The translations under genes and the position numbers were made by a program. A model generated the notes under the pieces. It was not told the DNA's origin. It made no database searches and saw only the letters and a program-made list of their open reading frames with translations. This document shows positions 1-7,630 of a stretch of 64,000 nucleotides of DNA, one piece after another (position 1 is the first letter of the stretch; every line of letters begins with the position of its first letter). Source of the DNA: Bordetella parapertussis (GTDB lineage: Bacteria; Pseudomonadota; Gammaproteobacteria; Burkholderiales; SG8-41). Location of the stretch: contig CAMATZ010000026.1 in NCBI GenBank assembly GCA_945861275.1, forward strand, positions 19,963 through 83,962, given 5' to 3'.

Positions 1-441
1 GATGCGGTCTCCATAACTGGGAATCACGGTAATGTTGGCACCCAGTCGTTTTCCCTCAATCGCCAGCAGCGGTAACGGCGCCACAAACCAGCCGCCATCG
101 CGCATGCGGGGATAACCATCAAAAGCGCCCACGACGATGCCGGCGCTCACGCCGAGGCTTTCTACCGGTTGCCAGTGCAAGGGCCGCCATTGATAGGCAA
201 TATATTGGCTCCTTGCGCGATCGCTGTTTATAAACGTACCCGCCATCAAGCCATGATTTTTGGCGATTAACACTTCGACACCAGCGCCTATATTGTTCGC
301 GCGGAAATTCTTGCTGGAATCAAAGTGATGCGAATAAAGCCCGGGGTTTATCCACACCTGCGGCGCATATTCGCCGCTGCCAGCGCTGAATGCCTGTGCT
401 GCAAACAATGCGGCGCAGATGGCCAGAATCAATCGAGTCAT
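1..441 (-). CDS. Secreted beta-rich protein of unknown function, C-terminus outside window
   Basis: Reading the minus strand from 441 to the left edge gives an open frame that starts MTRLILAICAALFAAQAFSA, a good Sec signal peptide, followed by a stretch rich in alternating aromatic and small residues (for example WINPGLYSHHF and YIAYQWRPLHW). This looks like strands of a small outer-membrane beta-barrel or similar beta-rich fold, but I do not recognise a named family. An alternative in-frame ATG at 465 would add eight residues. Neither start has a clear ribosome binding site. The frame is still open at base 1, so the C-terminus is missing. It lies in the same orientation as gspC, 68 bp downstream of it. 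Function is unknown. Confidence 0.6.
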   Translation of the reverse strand, partial: MTRLILAICAALFAAQAFSAGSGEYAPQVWINPGLYSHHFDSSKNFRANNIGAGVEVLIAKNHGLMAGTFINSDRARSQYIAYQWRPLHWQPVESLGVSAGIVVGAFDGYPRMRDGGWFVAPLPLLAIEGKRLGANITVIPSYGDRI

Positions 442-509
442 CCGTGGGAGCCAAAGCAAGCTCATGATTTTGCTGGAACCTGGGTCATTCATAAAAATAC
501 GCGCCTATC

Positions 510-1094
510 CTACCGAACCGATGATGCGGGTGTGGATGGCACAGCACCACCGGGTTGATGCGTTTGACTGTTGCGTGGCCGGGTATCGCTGGGAGCATCG
601 AGCGACACAGAGCGCTTCAGCAACGTAAGCTCGAAAGTCCTGCCGCCGCGCTCCAGCACGACTTGCTGCTGCTTAATCTCGACCAGCGTCACGCCATCGC
701 GCACCAGCCCGCCGGCACGCACCCGCACCGGCGGCGCGCCATCCACACTGAAGAGCGCCACACCGGTGCCGCGCCGGTTGCTGACGATGCCCTGTAACTG
801 CACGCCTTCAACCTCGCGTGAGCCGGCTGCCGGCGCATGCGCGCCAAACATCCGTGCCAACGCATCACTGCCGCCCGACGCCTGAGCGGCGTCAAGCGCC
901 GGGCTCAGCGCAACCGCTTTGGAGAATTCGGGTACCCCGCTGCTGTTGGCGGTCAAGTGCATTGTCCATAGAACCGCACTGGTCACTGCGCACGCCGCTG
1001 CCAGCACGCCGATAGCAGCCAACGAAGCGCCGCCGCGCTCGCCGCAACGTGTATGCCGAAATGCGGTGGGTGTTATGCTGCGCAATCTGCTCAT
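510..1094 (-). CDS. gspC: Type II secretion protein GspC-like inner-membrane component
   Basis: The 194-residue product has a short cytoplasmic N-terminus, one membrane segment at about residues 24-46, and a periplasmic part. Residues about 94-165 (EGVQLQGIVSNRRGTGVALF through the FELTLLKR strand) match the homology region of GspC, which binds the secretin GspD in the T2SS inner-membrane platform. There is no PDZ or coiled-coil domain at the C-terminus, so this is a short GspC; the last 25 residues are low-complexity. The ATG at 1094 is chosen because the longer open frame upstream runs through gspG and gspH in antisense. It is divergent from gspG with only 60 bp between the starts. Confidence 0.8.
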   Translation of the reverse strand: MSRLRSITPTAFRHTRCGERGGASLAAIGVLAAACAVTSAVLWTMHLTANSSGVPEFSKAVALSPALDAAQASGGSDALARMFGAHAPAAGSREVEGVQLQGIVSNRRGTGVALFSVDGAPPVRVRAGGLVRDGVTLVEIKQQQVVLERGGRTFELTLLKRSVSLDAPSDTRPRNSQTHQPGGAVPSTPASSVR

Positions 1095-1116
1095 AACCAC
1101 AGTATAACTTGCCCCT

Positions 1117-1144
1117 GTGACTTCCGAAGCGTCAAGTCTATAAT
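1117..1144 (+). promoter_or_regulatory. Predicted sigma-70 promoter of the gspGHIJK operon
   Basis: A perfect TATAAT lies at 1139-1144, with a GTGACT -35-like box 16 bp upstream at 1117-1122. The ATG of gspG is at 1155, so a transcript would begin only a few bases before the start codon, and no Shine-Dalgarno sequence is visible. The message may be nearly leaderless. The divergent gspC must be expressed from the same 60-bp interval. Confidence 0.5.
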
Positions 1145-1154
1145 CGTATATCCC

Positions 1155-1577
1155 ATGTCCCGTAACAAGAAATTCTGCGGCTTCACGCTGATCGAACTGA
1201 TGGTTGTGCTGGTGATTCTCGGCGTGCTGGCAGCGTTGGTGGTGCCCAGCATTATCGGGCGCACCGACGATGCGCGCATTACCGCGGCGCGCACTGACAT
1301 CGCGGCGATTTCGCAGGCGCTTAAACTCTACCGGCTGGACAACGGCGTTTATCCCACCGCCGCCCAGGGCCTGGCGTCGCTGACGGTAAAGCCGACAGTG
1401 GCGCCGGTGCCATCCAACTGGAAACCCTACATCGAAAAGTTGCCGAACGATCCGTGGGGCCGTCCCTACGGCTATGCGCAGCCCGGTGTGAAAGGCGAGA
1501 TGGATGTGTTCAGCTACGGCGCGGACGGCAAGCCCGGCGGTGAAGGCGCAGACGCGGACCTGGGGTCGTGGCAATAG
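1155..1577 (+). CDS. gspG: Type II secretion major pseudopilin GspG
   Basis: The 140-residue protein is the major subunit of the T2SS pseudopilus. Its N-terminus MSRNKKFCGFTLIELM carries the type III prepilin signal: cleavage after the Gly, Phe at +1 and Glu at +5, followed by the hydrophobic assembly helix. The C-terminal domain has the GspG pattern, including NDPWGRPYGYAQPG and the end FSYGADGKPGGEGADADLGS, which forms the calcium site in characterised GspG proteins. Length is typical. It is the first gene of the gspGHIJK run. The ATG at 1155 is chosen because it places the prepilin peptidase site about ten residues in; an upstream ATG in the same frame gives an implausible leader. Confidence 0.95.
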   Translation: MSRNKKFCGFTLIELMVVLVILGVLAALVVPSIIGRTDDARITAARTDIAAISQALKLYRLDNGVYPTAAQGLASLTVKPTVAPVPSNWKPYIEKLPNDPWGRPYGYAQPGVKGEMDVFSYGADGKPGGEGADADLGSWQ

Positions 1578-1593
1578 ACGTACCGGGGGCTTA

Positions 1594-2103
1594 ATGAGTG
1601 CACGCTGCAACAGGCTCGTGAGCGGATTCACGCTGGTGGAACTGATGGTGGTGCTGGTGGTGCTGGCCGTGACGGCGTCGCTGGTGAGCTGGAGTGTTTC
1701 GGCCGCGCGCGGGCACGGGTTGGAGAGCGCTGCCGAACAGCTGGCGGCTACCCTGGAGCAGGCACGCTGGCAGGCGATCTCGGTTGGAACGCGCATCGCC
1801 TGGGAATTGCCGCAAACCAGCAGCGCCGCAGGCAGCACGATGCCGGAGGCGCGCTGGTATGAGCAGACACAGGATGGTATCTGGCACTTGCGCGTAACGC
1901 CTGCCGCCGTCGTACCGTTCACTGGCGTCGCGCTCACAATTACGCAACCGAGTTCTACCGGCGATGCCGTTGCGCGCGTGGTGCTGGGGCCCGAACCTGC
2001 AGGCGTGGCTGTTTGCATTTTGCTGATGCAGGAAGGCAGCACCGTTGCCGTGGCGAGCGACGGTATTGCACCTTTTGCCGTGCGGCGCGATGCACGCTGC
2101 TGA
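1594..2103 (+). CDS. gspH: Type II secretion minor pseudopilin GspH
   Basis: The 169-residue product begins MSARCNRLVSGFTLVELMVV, a prepilin peptidase site with Glu at +5, followed by a hydrophobic helix and a beta-rich C-terminal domain. Its position between gspG and gspI, its size and a variable C-terminal domain fit GspH, one of the minor pseudopilins at the pseudopilus tip. It starts 16 bp after gspG and overlaps gspI by 14 bp. The long antisense frame covering this gene is a shadow. Confidence 0.85.
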   Translation: MSARCNRLVSGFTLVELMVVLVVLAVTASLVSWSVSAARGHGLESAAEQLAATLEQARWQAISVGTRIAWELPQTSSAAGSTMPEARWYEQTQDGIWHLRVTPAAVVPFTGVALTITQPSSTGDAVARVVLGPEPAGVAVCILLMQEGSTVAVASDGIAPFAVRRDARC

Positions 2104-2473
2104 TCACGCGGCCAGGTGTCGCCGGTGTGGTTTTACGCTGATCGAGGTGCTGGTTGCGCTGGCGATTGTTGCGGTCGCTCTCGGCGGCGGCCTGCGTGCG
2201 CTGGGGCAGTTAACGCAAAGTGCTGAACGCCTGCCGCAAGTGGTCGTTGCGCAGGCCTGTCTTGACAATGCGTTGGCGGCAGTGCGCTTGTCGGGCAGAC
2301 GTCCAGCGGCGGGCGAACAGCGCACTGCCTGCACCCAAGGCCGGCATACGTTTGCGGTGGTACTGCACGTCATCGCTACACCCAATCCCAATTTGATGCG
2401 CATCGAAGGGCGCGTGCTCGATGCGCACGGGCATGCCACGGTGCACGTGGTCAGCCTCGCCGGAGACGGTTGA
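2090..2473 (+). CDS. gspI: Type II secretion minor pseudopilin GspI
   Basis: The 127-residue protein starts MHAADHAARCRRCGFTLIEV, again a prepilin cleavage site with Glu at +5, then a hydrophobic helix. GspI, J and K form the tip complex of the T2SS pseudopilus in characterised systems. Length matches GspI (about 120-130 residues). The start overlaps the end of gspH by 14 bp, and its stop TGA overlaps the gspJ ATG by one base, so the three are translationally coupled. Confidence 0.88.
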   Translation: MHAADHAARCRRCGFTLIEVLVALAIVAVALGGGLRALGQLTQSAERLPQVVVAQACLDNALAAVRLSGRRPAAGEQRTACTQGRHTFAVVLHVIATPNPNLMRIEGRVLDAHGHATVHVVSLAGDG

Positions 2474-3153
2474 TGAACCAGCCGCGCGGCTTCACGCTGA
2501 TCGAGTTGCTGATTGCGCTTGCACTGTTCAGCATCATGAGTTTGCTCGCGTGGCGGGCACTGGATACGGTGCTGCAAAGCCGCGCTGCGGTGGAAACACC
2601 GGGGCGCGCCGCACTGGAACTGGCTGCGGCGTGGACGCAACTGGAAACCGACTTGCAGGCTGCGCGCAGCGCGCGTTTGATGGTCTCTTCAACAGCCACA
2701 AGTGTGGCAGCACCACATATCGTGGCCAGCGCGCAGCAGCTCACCTTGCTGCGTGCGCCTGCGCAATGCGCGGGATGCTGGGAAGGGGTGGTCTATGACA
2801 TCGCGCAGCAAGACGGCGAGACGGTGTTGCGGCGGCGTAGCAGCGGGCTCCTTGCCACCAGCGAGGCGGCATTAGCTGCGCTGGCAATGCTGGCGCAATC
2901 TTCCGCAGGCGGGCAGCATGTCTTATTGCGCAGCGCCGCCAGCATGCGCATCGCCGCGTGGCGGGAATCGCCGCAGGGTTTGGGCGCGTGGTTGCCACTG
3001 GGTGCGGCCAGTACCAGCATATTCCCGGCAGCCACGGCGACACCTGCGCCACGTCAAGACCGTGAAAAAAATGCGCTTAAAGTGGAGTGGCTGTTGGGCG
3101 CACCGTGGGACGGCTGGGTGTCCAAAGTGGTATTACTGGAAAACCGCTGGTGA
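2473..3153 (+). CDS. gspJ: Type II secretion minor pseudopilin GspJ
   Basis: The 226-residue product begins MNQPRGFTLIELLIALALF, a very short prepilin leader followed by the Phe+1/Glu+5 motif and the assembly helix. Size and order identify it as GspJ, the tip subunit that bridges GspI and GspK. The ATG at 2473 shares its first base with the gspI stop codon. A TTG three bases upstream is a poorer choice. Confidence 0.88.
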   Translation: MNQPRGFTLIELLIALALFSIMSLLAWRALDTVLQSRAAVETPGRAALELAAAWTQLETDLQAARSARLMVSSTATSVAAPHIVASAQQLTLLRAPAQCAGCWEGVVYDIAQQDGETVLRRRSSGLLATSEAALAALAMLAQSSAGGQHVLLRSAASMRIAAWRESPQGLGAWLPLGAASTSIFPAATATPAPRQDREKNALKVEWLLGAPWDGWVSKVVLLENRW

Positions 3154-3157
3154 GCAC

Positions 3158-4189
3158 ATGACCCTATCGACTGGCGCTGGACGCATGCCTCAGCCTATAC
3201 ATCAGCACGGCGCCGCGCTGCTGGTGGCGCTGCTGATTGCCGCACTGGTGTCGATTACCTTGACCGGCATGCTGCAACGGCAATCCGCGCTGGCTGGTAT
3301 CGAGTGGCAACTGCGCGAAACCACACAGGCGCGGCGCATTTTGTATGGCGCGGAAGACTGGGCGCTGCAAATTCTGCGCGAAGACGCGCGCCGCTCGAGC
3401 ATTGATCATCTGGGTGAGCCGTGGGCGATCCCGCTGCAGGAAGGACGGCTGGCGGATTTCCTTAAGGCATCCGCGGATAGCGGAGCGGCGTCCGTCACGC
3501 ATCTGGATAACAGCCGCGTGCAGGACGTGTGGCTGTCCGGGCGCATTGTGGATGCGCACGCGCGTTATAACCTTATGCGCCTGGCGCTGGCCGGTGCGGC
3601 GCTGGCGCAGGAACGCGCCTTGTGGATGCGGGTTGCAGCGCAGGCGGGGCTGCCGCTGGCACTGGCGCAAGAGATCGCCGCGCGTTTTGCACCGCCTGCT
3701 GTCGCGGCCGCAGGCACGGGTGCGCCGTCACCACAGTTAACGCAGCCGCCGCTGTCGCTCGCCCAGTTAACCGTGCAGGTTCCTGCCGTGGCGCCGTGGG
3801 CCGCAGCATTGTCGGCACTGGTGGTCATTCTGCCCGAATCCTCCACCATCAACGTGAATACCGCGGCCAAACCTGTGCTGATGGCGCTAATCCGCGGGCT
3901 CGATGACAAACACGCGGAGCGCTTGATTGACCTGCGGCGCAAAGCGCCATGGCGCGATCTCAATGCGCTTAATGCCGCGTTCGTCGAAAATCCGCTCACG
4001 CTCGATCAAACACAAGCGGGCGTGGTGTCACGCTACTTCATCGTCAGCGCCCGGGTACGCCTGGGTGCAAGCGGCACGGCGGACGCTCCGCGCGCAAGCG
4101 ACGTGAGCATGACCACGACCGTGGAGCGCCTGGCGCCGGAAAACCGCATACGCATCGTGCGGCGCGACTTTGGCGCAGCATTGCAATAG
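3158..4189 (+). CDS. gspK: Type II secretion minor pseudopilin GspK
   Basis: The 343-residue product is the large tip pseudopilin. Residues 10-40 contain the transmembrane helix after a Gln-His-Gly-Ala type cleavage site (HQHGAALLVALLIAAL). As in other GspK proteins the Glu at +5 is absent, which is thought to let it cap the fibre. The C-terminal third contains the helix-hairpin-helix-like stretch INVNTAAKPVLMALIRGLDD that is typical of GspK. Start candidates are ATG 3158 and ATG 3185; 3158 is used because it follows the gspJ stop by four bases. The gene is followed by the inserted toxin-antitoxin module rather than directly by gspL. Confidence 0.88.
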   Translation: MTLSTGAGRMPQPIHQHGAALLVALLIAALVSITLTGMLQRQSALAGIEWQLRETTQARRILYGAEDWALQILREDARRSSIDHLGEPWAIPLQEGRLADFLKASADSGAASVTHLDNSRVQDVWLSGRIVDAHARYNLMRLALAGAALAQERALWMRVAAQAGLPLALAQEIAARFAPPAVAAAGTGAPSPQLTQPPLSLAQLTVQVPAVAPWAAALSALVVILPESSTINVNTAAKPVLMALIRGLDDKHAERLIDLRRKAPWRDLNALNAAFVENPLTLDQTQAGVVSRYFIVSARVRLGASGTADAPRASDVSMTTTVERLAPENRIRIVRRDFGAALQ

Positions 4190-4246
4190 GCGGTTAACGT
4201 AGACCGCCCAACCTCACCGCGCCGGCGAACGAACTTAAACTTATGG

Positions 4247-4275
4247 TTGCGAATTGAGGTTTGATGCGATAGAAT
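4247..4275 (+). promoter_or_regulatory. Predicted promoter of the toxin-antitoxin pair
   Basis: TTGCGA at 4247-4252 and TAGAAT at 4270-4275 are separated by 17 bp, close to a consensus sigma-70 promoter. A start near 4282 gives a leader of about 28 bases to the antitoxin GTG at 4310, which has a GGAGG ribosome binding site at 4299-4303. Confidence 0.6.
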
Positions 4276-4287
4276 CACCGCATCAAA
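4260..4287. promoter_or_regulatory. Inverted repeat, likely TA operator
   Basis: TTTGATGCG at 4260-4268 and CGCATCAAA at 4279-4287 are a perfect 9-bp inverted repeat with a 10-bp spacer. The repeat spans the predicted -10 box. Type II TA antitoxins with ribbon-helix-helix or AbrB-type DNA-binding domains repress their own promoter through such sites, so this is the likely autoregulatory operator. Confidence 0.6.
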
Positions 4288-4309
4288 ACATCAATTATGG
4301 AGGCGCATT

Positions 4310-4579
4310 GTGCGAACTACACTAGATATCGACGACGACGTGCTGGTAGCGGCAAAGGAACTTGCCAGACAAAGAAATCTTTCCGCTGGCCAAGTGGTGT
4401 CCCAGTTGCTACGTAAGGTACTCACTGGCGTACTCACTGGCCGGACTGAAAACACCAGCGCTGCGGCAGACGCAGATTCGGACAATCACTATGTCGCCGG
4501 GTTTCGGCCATTTCCGGCCGGCAAGGCTGTGGTAACCAACGAGGCCATTAATCGCCTGCGCGATACCGAAGGCGTGTAA
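4310..4579 (+). CDS. Type II antitoxin, VapB-like ribbon-helix-helix protein
   Basis: The 89-residue protein starts MRTTLDIDDDVLVAAKELAR, the beta-strand and first helix of the short DNA-binding domain typical of VapB-type antitoxins. The C-terminal half (FRPFPAGKAVVTNEAINRLR) is the likely toxin-binding tail. It is encoded directly upstream of a PIN-domain toxin, with the stop codon overlapping the toxin ATG by one base. The start is GTG at 4310, chosen from the GGAGG six bases upstream. In characterised VapBC systems the antitoxin neutralises the nuclease and represses the operon. Confidence 0.8.
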   Translation: MRTTLDIDDDVLVAAKELARQRNLSAGQVVSQLLRKVLTGVLTGRTENTSAAADADSDNHYVAGFRPFPAGKAVVTNEAINRLRDTEGV

Positions 4580-5010
4580 TGCGTGCGCTATTGGATGTAA
4601 ACGTGCTGATCGCATTGCTGGATGGCAGCCACATCCATCACGGCTTGGTCACAGGCTGGCTATCCAGTAATCTTGGGGCGGGATGGGCATCCAGCCCCAT
4701 CACGCAAAACGGGTGCATACGTATACTGTCGCAGCCGGGTTATCCCAATCAGGTGTCGGTAGCGCAGGTTGCTGAACGGCTTGCGGAGGCTACCCGGCAT
4801 TCCTCCCACTTATTCTGGGCCGACGCCATCAGCTTATTGCAACCGGAATGTCTCATGTGGGACAGAATTTTGAGTTCAAGACAGGTAACCGATGTCTATT
4901 TACTGGCGCTGGCGGTCCGGCAAAATGGGCGGTTCGTCACGCTGGACCGAGGCATTCCGCTCGCGGCGGTTGCCGGGGCACAGCCTCAGCATCTGGTGAC
5001 GCTTTCGTAG
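4579..5010 (+). CDS. Type II toxin, VapC-like PIN-domain ribonuclease
   Basis: The 143-residue product has the PIN-domain pattern of VapC toxins, which cleave RNA using a cluster of acidic residues and a divalent metal. Visible acidic positions are Asp6 in LLDVNVLIALL, Asp105 in VTDVYLLALA and Asp123 in TLDRG. At the place of the usual second acid (the Glu of the TEN motif) this protein has Gln43 in SPITQNGCIRIL. I believe some VapC subfamilies share that change, but activity cannot be assumed. It is co-transcribed with the antitoxin. The pair sits between gspK and gspL, inside what is normally a continuous secretion operon. Confidence 0.82.
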   Translation: MRALLDVNVLIALLDGSHIHHGLVTGWLSSNLGAGWASSPITQNGCIRILSQPGYPNQVSVAQVAERLAEATRHSSHLFWADAISLLQPECLMWDRILSSRQVTDVYLLALAVRQNGRFVTLDRGIPLAAVAGAQPQHLVTLS

Positions 5011-5076
5011 TCAGCATTACGTTTCTAACCTACTTCAGCTCGTCCTTTGTTCATTTAATCCACTCCGCTGACGTCC

Positions 5077-6333
5077 ATGGCGCTTTCTTCATCTTCTGCG
5101 ATTGCCGCGACATCAGCATCGTGGATTGCCTTGGCCCCGCACGACGCGGTGCATGGCGTGTGGCGTTTGTTTGAGAGCGCTGGCAATGCCGCTGCCAGCC
5201 TCGATGGAACGCTCGACCATATTGCCAGCCGCGTCGGCAACAGCGCTGACATTGTGATGGTTGCACCGCTAACGCGCTGCATCGTGATGGCGGTTGACTT
5301 GCCACTGCTGCACGGCGTAAAACTTCAGCAGGCACTGGCCAGTGTGCTGGGTGACAGATTAATTAGCGCCGGTGGCGCACAACATTACGCCGCCGCCCCC
5401 ATCGAAGACGGACGCATACGCGAAGCAGCGGCGTGTGATGCGGTATGGTTAAAGCAATGCACAGAGGCTATAGCGGCACATGGCCTGCGCGTTGTTCAGA
5501 TCGTTCCGGAAGCGTGTCTGCTTGCCAAAGGTGCTGCATGGTGGGGCCAATTGCAGGCAGAACAGCCGTCGGCATGGCTGATGCGCGCGGCAAATGGCGA
5601 AGCCGTGCGCGTCGCCGCGCCCTTGCTCGACGCCGTAGCAGTGTCCAGGGATGATACCGCGCACAAAAACTGGCAGTGGTTCGCCGACCCCGCTTGCGAC
5701 AAGCCGCCTGCACCGGCTACCGCTCCTATACCTGCATTGAGCGCTGCCGCACTGATGCGACGTGCGGCAACCAGCGCATGGGATTTGCGCCAGTTTACAT
5801 TCGCAGCACCTGACGGCGCGGCGCGATTTATGAACTGGTTTGCCAGCCTTGTGCGCCAGCGCAGCGGGCGCTTCGCGCTGGGCGCGTTGCTGGCTGTAGT
5901 GGCCGTCAATGTGCTGGGGCTTAATCTCTACGCCCTGAAGCAACAGCGCGAGATCAACGCCCGTCACGCCGAAATGGAGCGCATCGTTACACAAGCGTTG
6001 CCGGGAGCACCCCGTCTGCTCGAACCTGCGGTGCAACTGGAAGCGGCCTGGCAGCGTGCGCGTGGCGGCGCAAGTGATTCGGGCGCAGGCCTGCTGCTGG
6101 GAATTTTTGCGCAGACCGGTGATGCGCAAGCGCTGACAGCGCTCGATGTAGCCGAGCGCAGCCTGCGCGCAACTTACGCTGCCGGCCCGGCGCTGGAACG
6201 TAACTGGACAGCCTGCCAGAGTGCGGCGCTGCGTGTATCGTTACAGCGCGCAGGCGTGCGTTGCACACGTGAAGGTGAACGGCTGTTGCTGGACTTTGCG
6301 CGCGAGCCGGTCGTGGCGCCCTCGAAAGGATAA
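5077..6333 (+). CDS. gspL: Type II secretion inner-membrane platform protein GspL
   Basis: The 418-residue protein has a cytoplasmic actin-like N-terminal region, one membrane segment at about residues 265-285 (FALGALLAVVAVNVLGLNLY) and a periplasmic C-terminal domain. This is the architecture of GspL, which links the ATPase GspE to the membrane platform and pairs with GspM. Sequence conservation is low, as is usual for GspL; the assignment rests on architecture and on the adjacent gspM. No ribosome binding site is obvious before the ATG at 5077. Because the TA pair lies upstream, expression may depend on read-through from the TA promoter or on a promoter in the 66-bp gap. Confidence 0.8.
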   Translation: MALSSSSAIAATSASWIALAPHDAVHGVWRLFESAGNAAASLDGTLDHIASRVGNSADIVMVAPLTRCIVMAVDLPLLHGVKLQQALASVLGDRLISAGGAQHYAAAPIEDGRIREAAACDAVWLKQCTEAIAAHGLRVVQIVPEACLLAKGAAWWGQLQAEQPSAWLMRAANGEAVRVAAPLLDAVAVSRDDTAHKNWQWFADPACDKPPAPATAPIPALSAAALMRRAATSAWDLRQFTFAAPDGAARFMNWFASLVRQRSGRFALGALLAVVAVNVLGLNLYALKQQREINARHAEMERIVTQALPGAPRLLEPAVQLEAAWQRARGGASDSGAGLLLGIFAQTGDAQALTALDVAERSLRATYAAGPALERNWTACQSAALRVSLQRAGVRCTREGERLLLDFAREPVVAPSKG

Positions 6334-6342
6334 GGGGCAGGC

Positions 6343-6801
6343 ATGCTACAGCAACGCTGGAATCACGCCACTGCACGCGAGCGTTTGTTGCTGATCGCGA
6401 TGGTTTTTGCGGTGTGTTGCGCAGTGCTGATTGCGGCTCTGGTGCGTCCCGCGTGGCGCGTGGTGCAATCTGCGCCGGCAACACTGAGCGCGCTGGAGGC
6501 GAAAGTGCTGACGATGCGCGCGCAGGCCGCACAACTGCGTGCGGCGCCGGCAGTGACGCCGGTGGTTGCCGCTGCGCCTGCGTCGGCCGAGCGGGAAATG
6601 GCAGGTCCGGGCGCAAGCGTTAGCGAAGTGCGCGATGCAGGGCGCGCCACCACCACCGTCAATCTCAAAGCCGTCGACAGTACGCGGCTCGCTGTATGGC
6701 TGGCCAAGCGCGAAGTGCGGGAACGGATACAGCGGCTAAACCTCACCCGCGATCCTGCCACTGGGCGCGCCACGGGTAGCGCGGTTTTGCGTACGCCTTG
6801 A
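6343..6801 (+). CDS. gspM: Type II secretion inner-membrane platform protein GspM
   Basis: The 152-residue protein starts with a short basic cytoplasmic segment (MLQQRWNHATARERLLL), one membrane helix at about residues 15-35, a periplasmic helical linker and a small ferredoxin-like C-terminal domain. The opening resembles the conserved W-x-R/E-R start of GspM. It follows gspL by 9 bp and precedes gspN by 16 bp. GspM stabilises GspL in the platform. Confidence 0.78.
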   Translation: MLQQRWNHATARERLLLIAMVFAVCCAVLIAALVRPAWRVVQSAPATLSALEAKVLTMRAQAAQLRAAPAVTPVVAAAPASAEREMAGPGASVSEVRDAGRATTTVNLKAVDSTRLAVWLAKREVRERIQRLNLTRDPATGRATGSAVLRTP

Positions 6802-6817
6802 TGACGACGAGACGCCG

Positions 6818-7630
6818 ATGAGCCGCTGCTATTACAGCGTGAGCGCGCTGCTGCTGTTGGCATTGGCAACGGCTGCAATTGTTTACGCGGTTCCCGCGGC
6901 GTGGGTGGCGCAGCAACTTGCCAGTGCTACTGGCGGGCGCGTCATGCTGGCTCATGTGCGCGGCTTGTGGCATCGCGGCAGCGGCATGCTGGTGTTGTCC
7001 AGCGGCGCGGGCGGGGCCGACGCGGTGCATTGGGCGCAACGCGTCGATTGGGATGCAGCGCCGCTGCACGGGCCCGTGCTGTGGGCATTGCGTGTCACGT
7101 GGCCAGAGGCAGGCCCGCCATTGGTCATCACGCTCGGTGTGGGCTTGTCCGGCTGGTCAGCGCAGGTTACGCCGTGGCGGGGTGTGATACCGCTAAGTGC
7201 GCTGGCAGGCCTGGGAGCGCCATTTAATACACTGGCACTGGATGGCGAAGCGCAAATCGGTTTCACCGCGTTGCATTTTTCCCCGGCGCCCCCGGTCAGC
7301 GCAGCTCAGCAATCGAATGTGGAAATCAACATCGCGCAACTGCGCTCGGCGTTGGCGCAAGGGGTGGTGTTGGGGGACTATCGCCTGCTCGGCAAGGCGA
7401 GCAGGGAAGGCGGCACGTTTGAGTTACGCACCGTGCAGGGCGCGTTAGTGCTGGAGGGCACTGGCCACTGCCGCAGCCCTGAACGATGGGGCCGGCTGTT
7501 GTGCGGTTTTGAAGGCACGGCACGCGCGGCGCGGCACGATGACGCGTTACTTGGTAACCTATTGGGCTTGCTGGGCAAACGGCAAAGCCCGAACAGCAGT
7601 AAAAATCCCGTCACGGAGCTCCGATGGTAG
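6818..7630 (+). CDS. gspN: Type II secretion protein GspN
   Basis: The 270-residue product has an N-terminal membrane anchor (about residues 7-30) and a periplasmic region, the layout of GspN, an accessory component found in only some T2SS loci. The conserved feature I can see is the early GGRVMLAHVRGLWHRGSG stretch. The assignment depends mainly on position after gspM and before gspD. The last bases overlap the gspD start by 7 bp. Confidence 0.72.
   Translation: MSRCYYSVSALLLLALATAAIVYAVPAAWVAQQLASATGGRVMLAHVRGLWHRGSGMLVLSSGAGGADAVHWAQRVDWDAAPLHGPVLWALRVTWPEAGPPLVITLGVGLSGWSAQVTPWRGVIPLSALAGLGAPFNTLALDGEAQIGFTALHFSPAPPVSAAQQSNVEINIAQLRSALAQGVVLGDYRLLGKASREGGTFELRTVQGALVLEGTGHCRSPERWGRLLCGFEGTARAARHDDALLGNLLGLLGKRQSPNSSKNPVTELRW

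Noticed and set aside
1095..2042. Long minus-strand open frame continuing upstream of gspC
   Set aside because: It runs antisense through gspG and gspH, whose prepilin motifs are unmistakable. Only the part from 1094 down encodes GspC.
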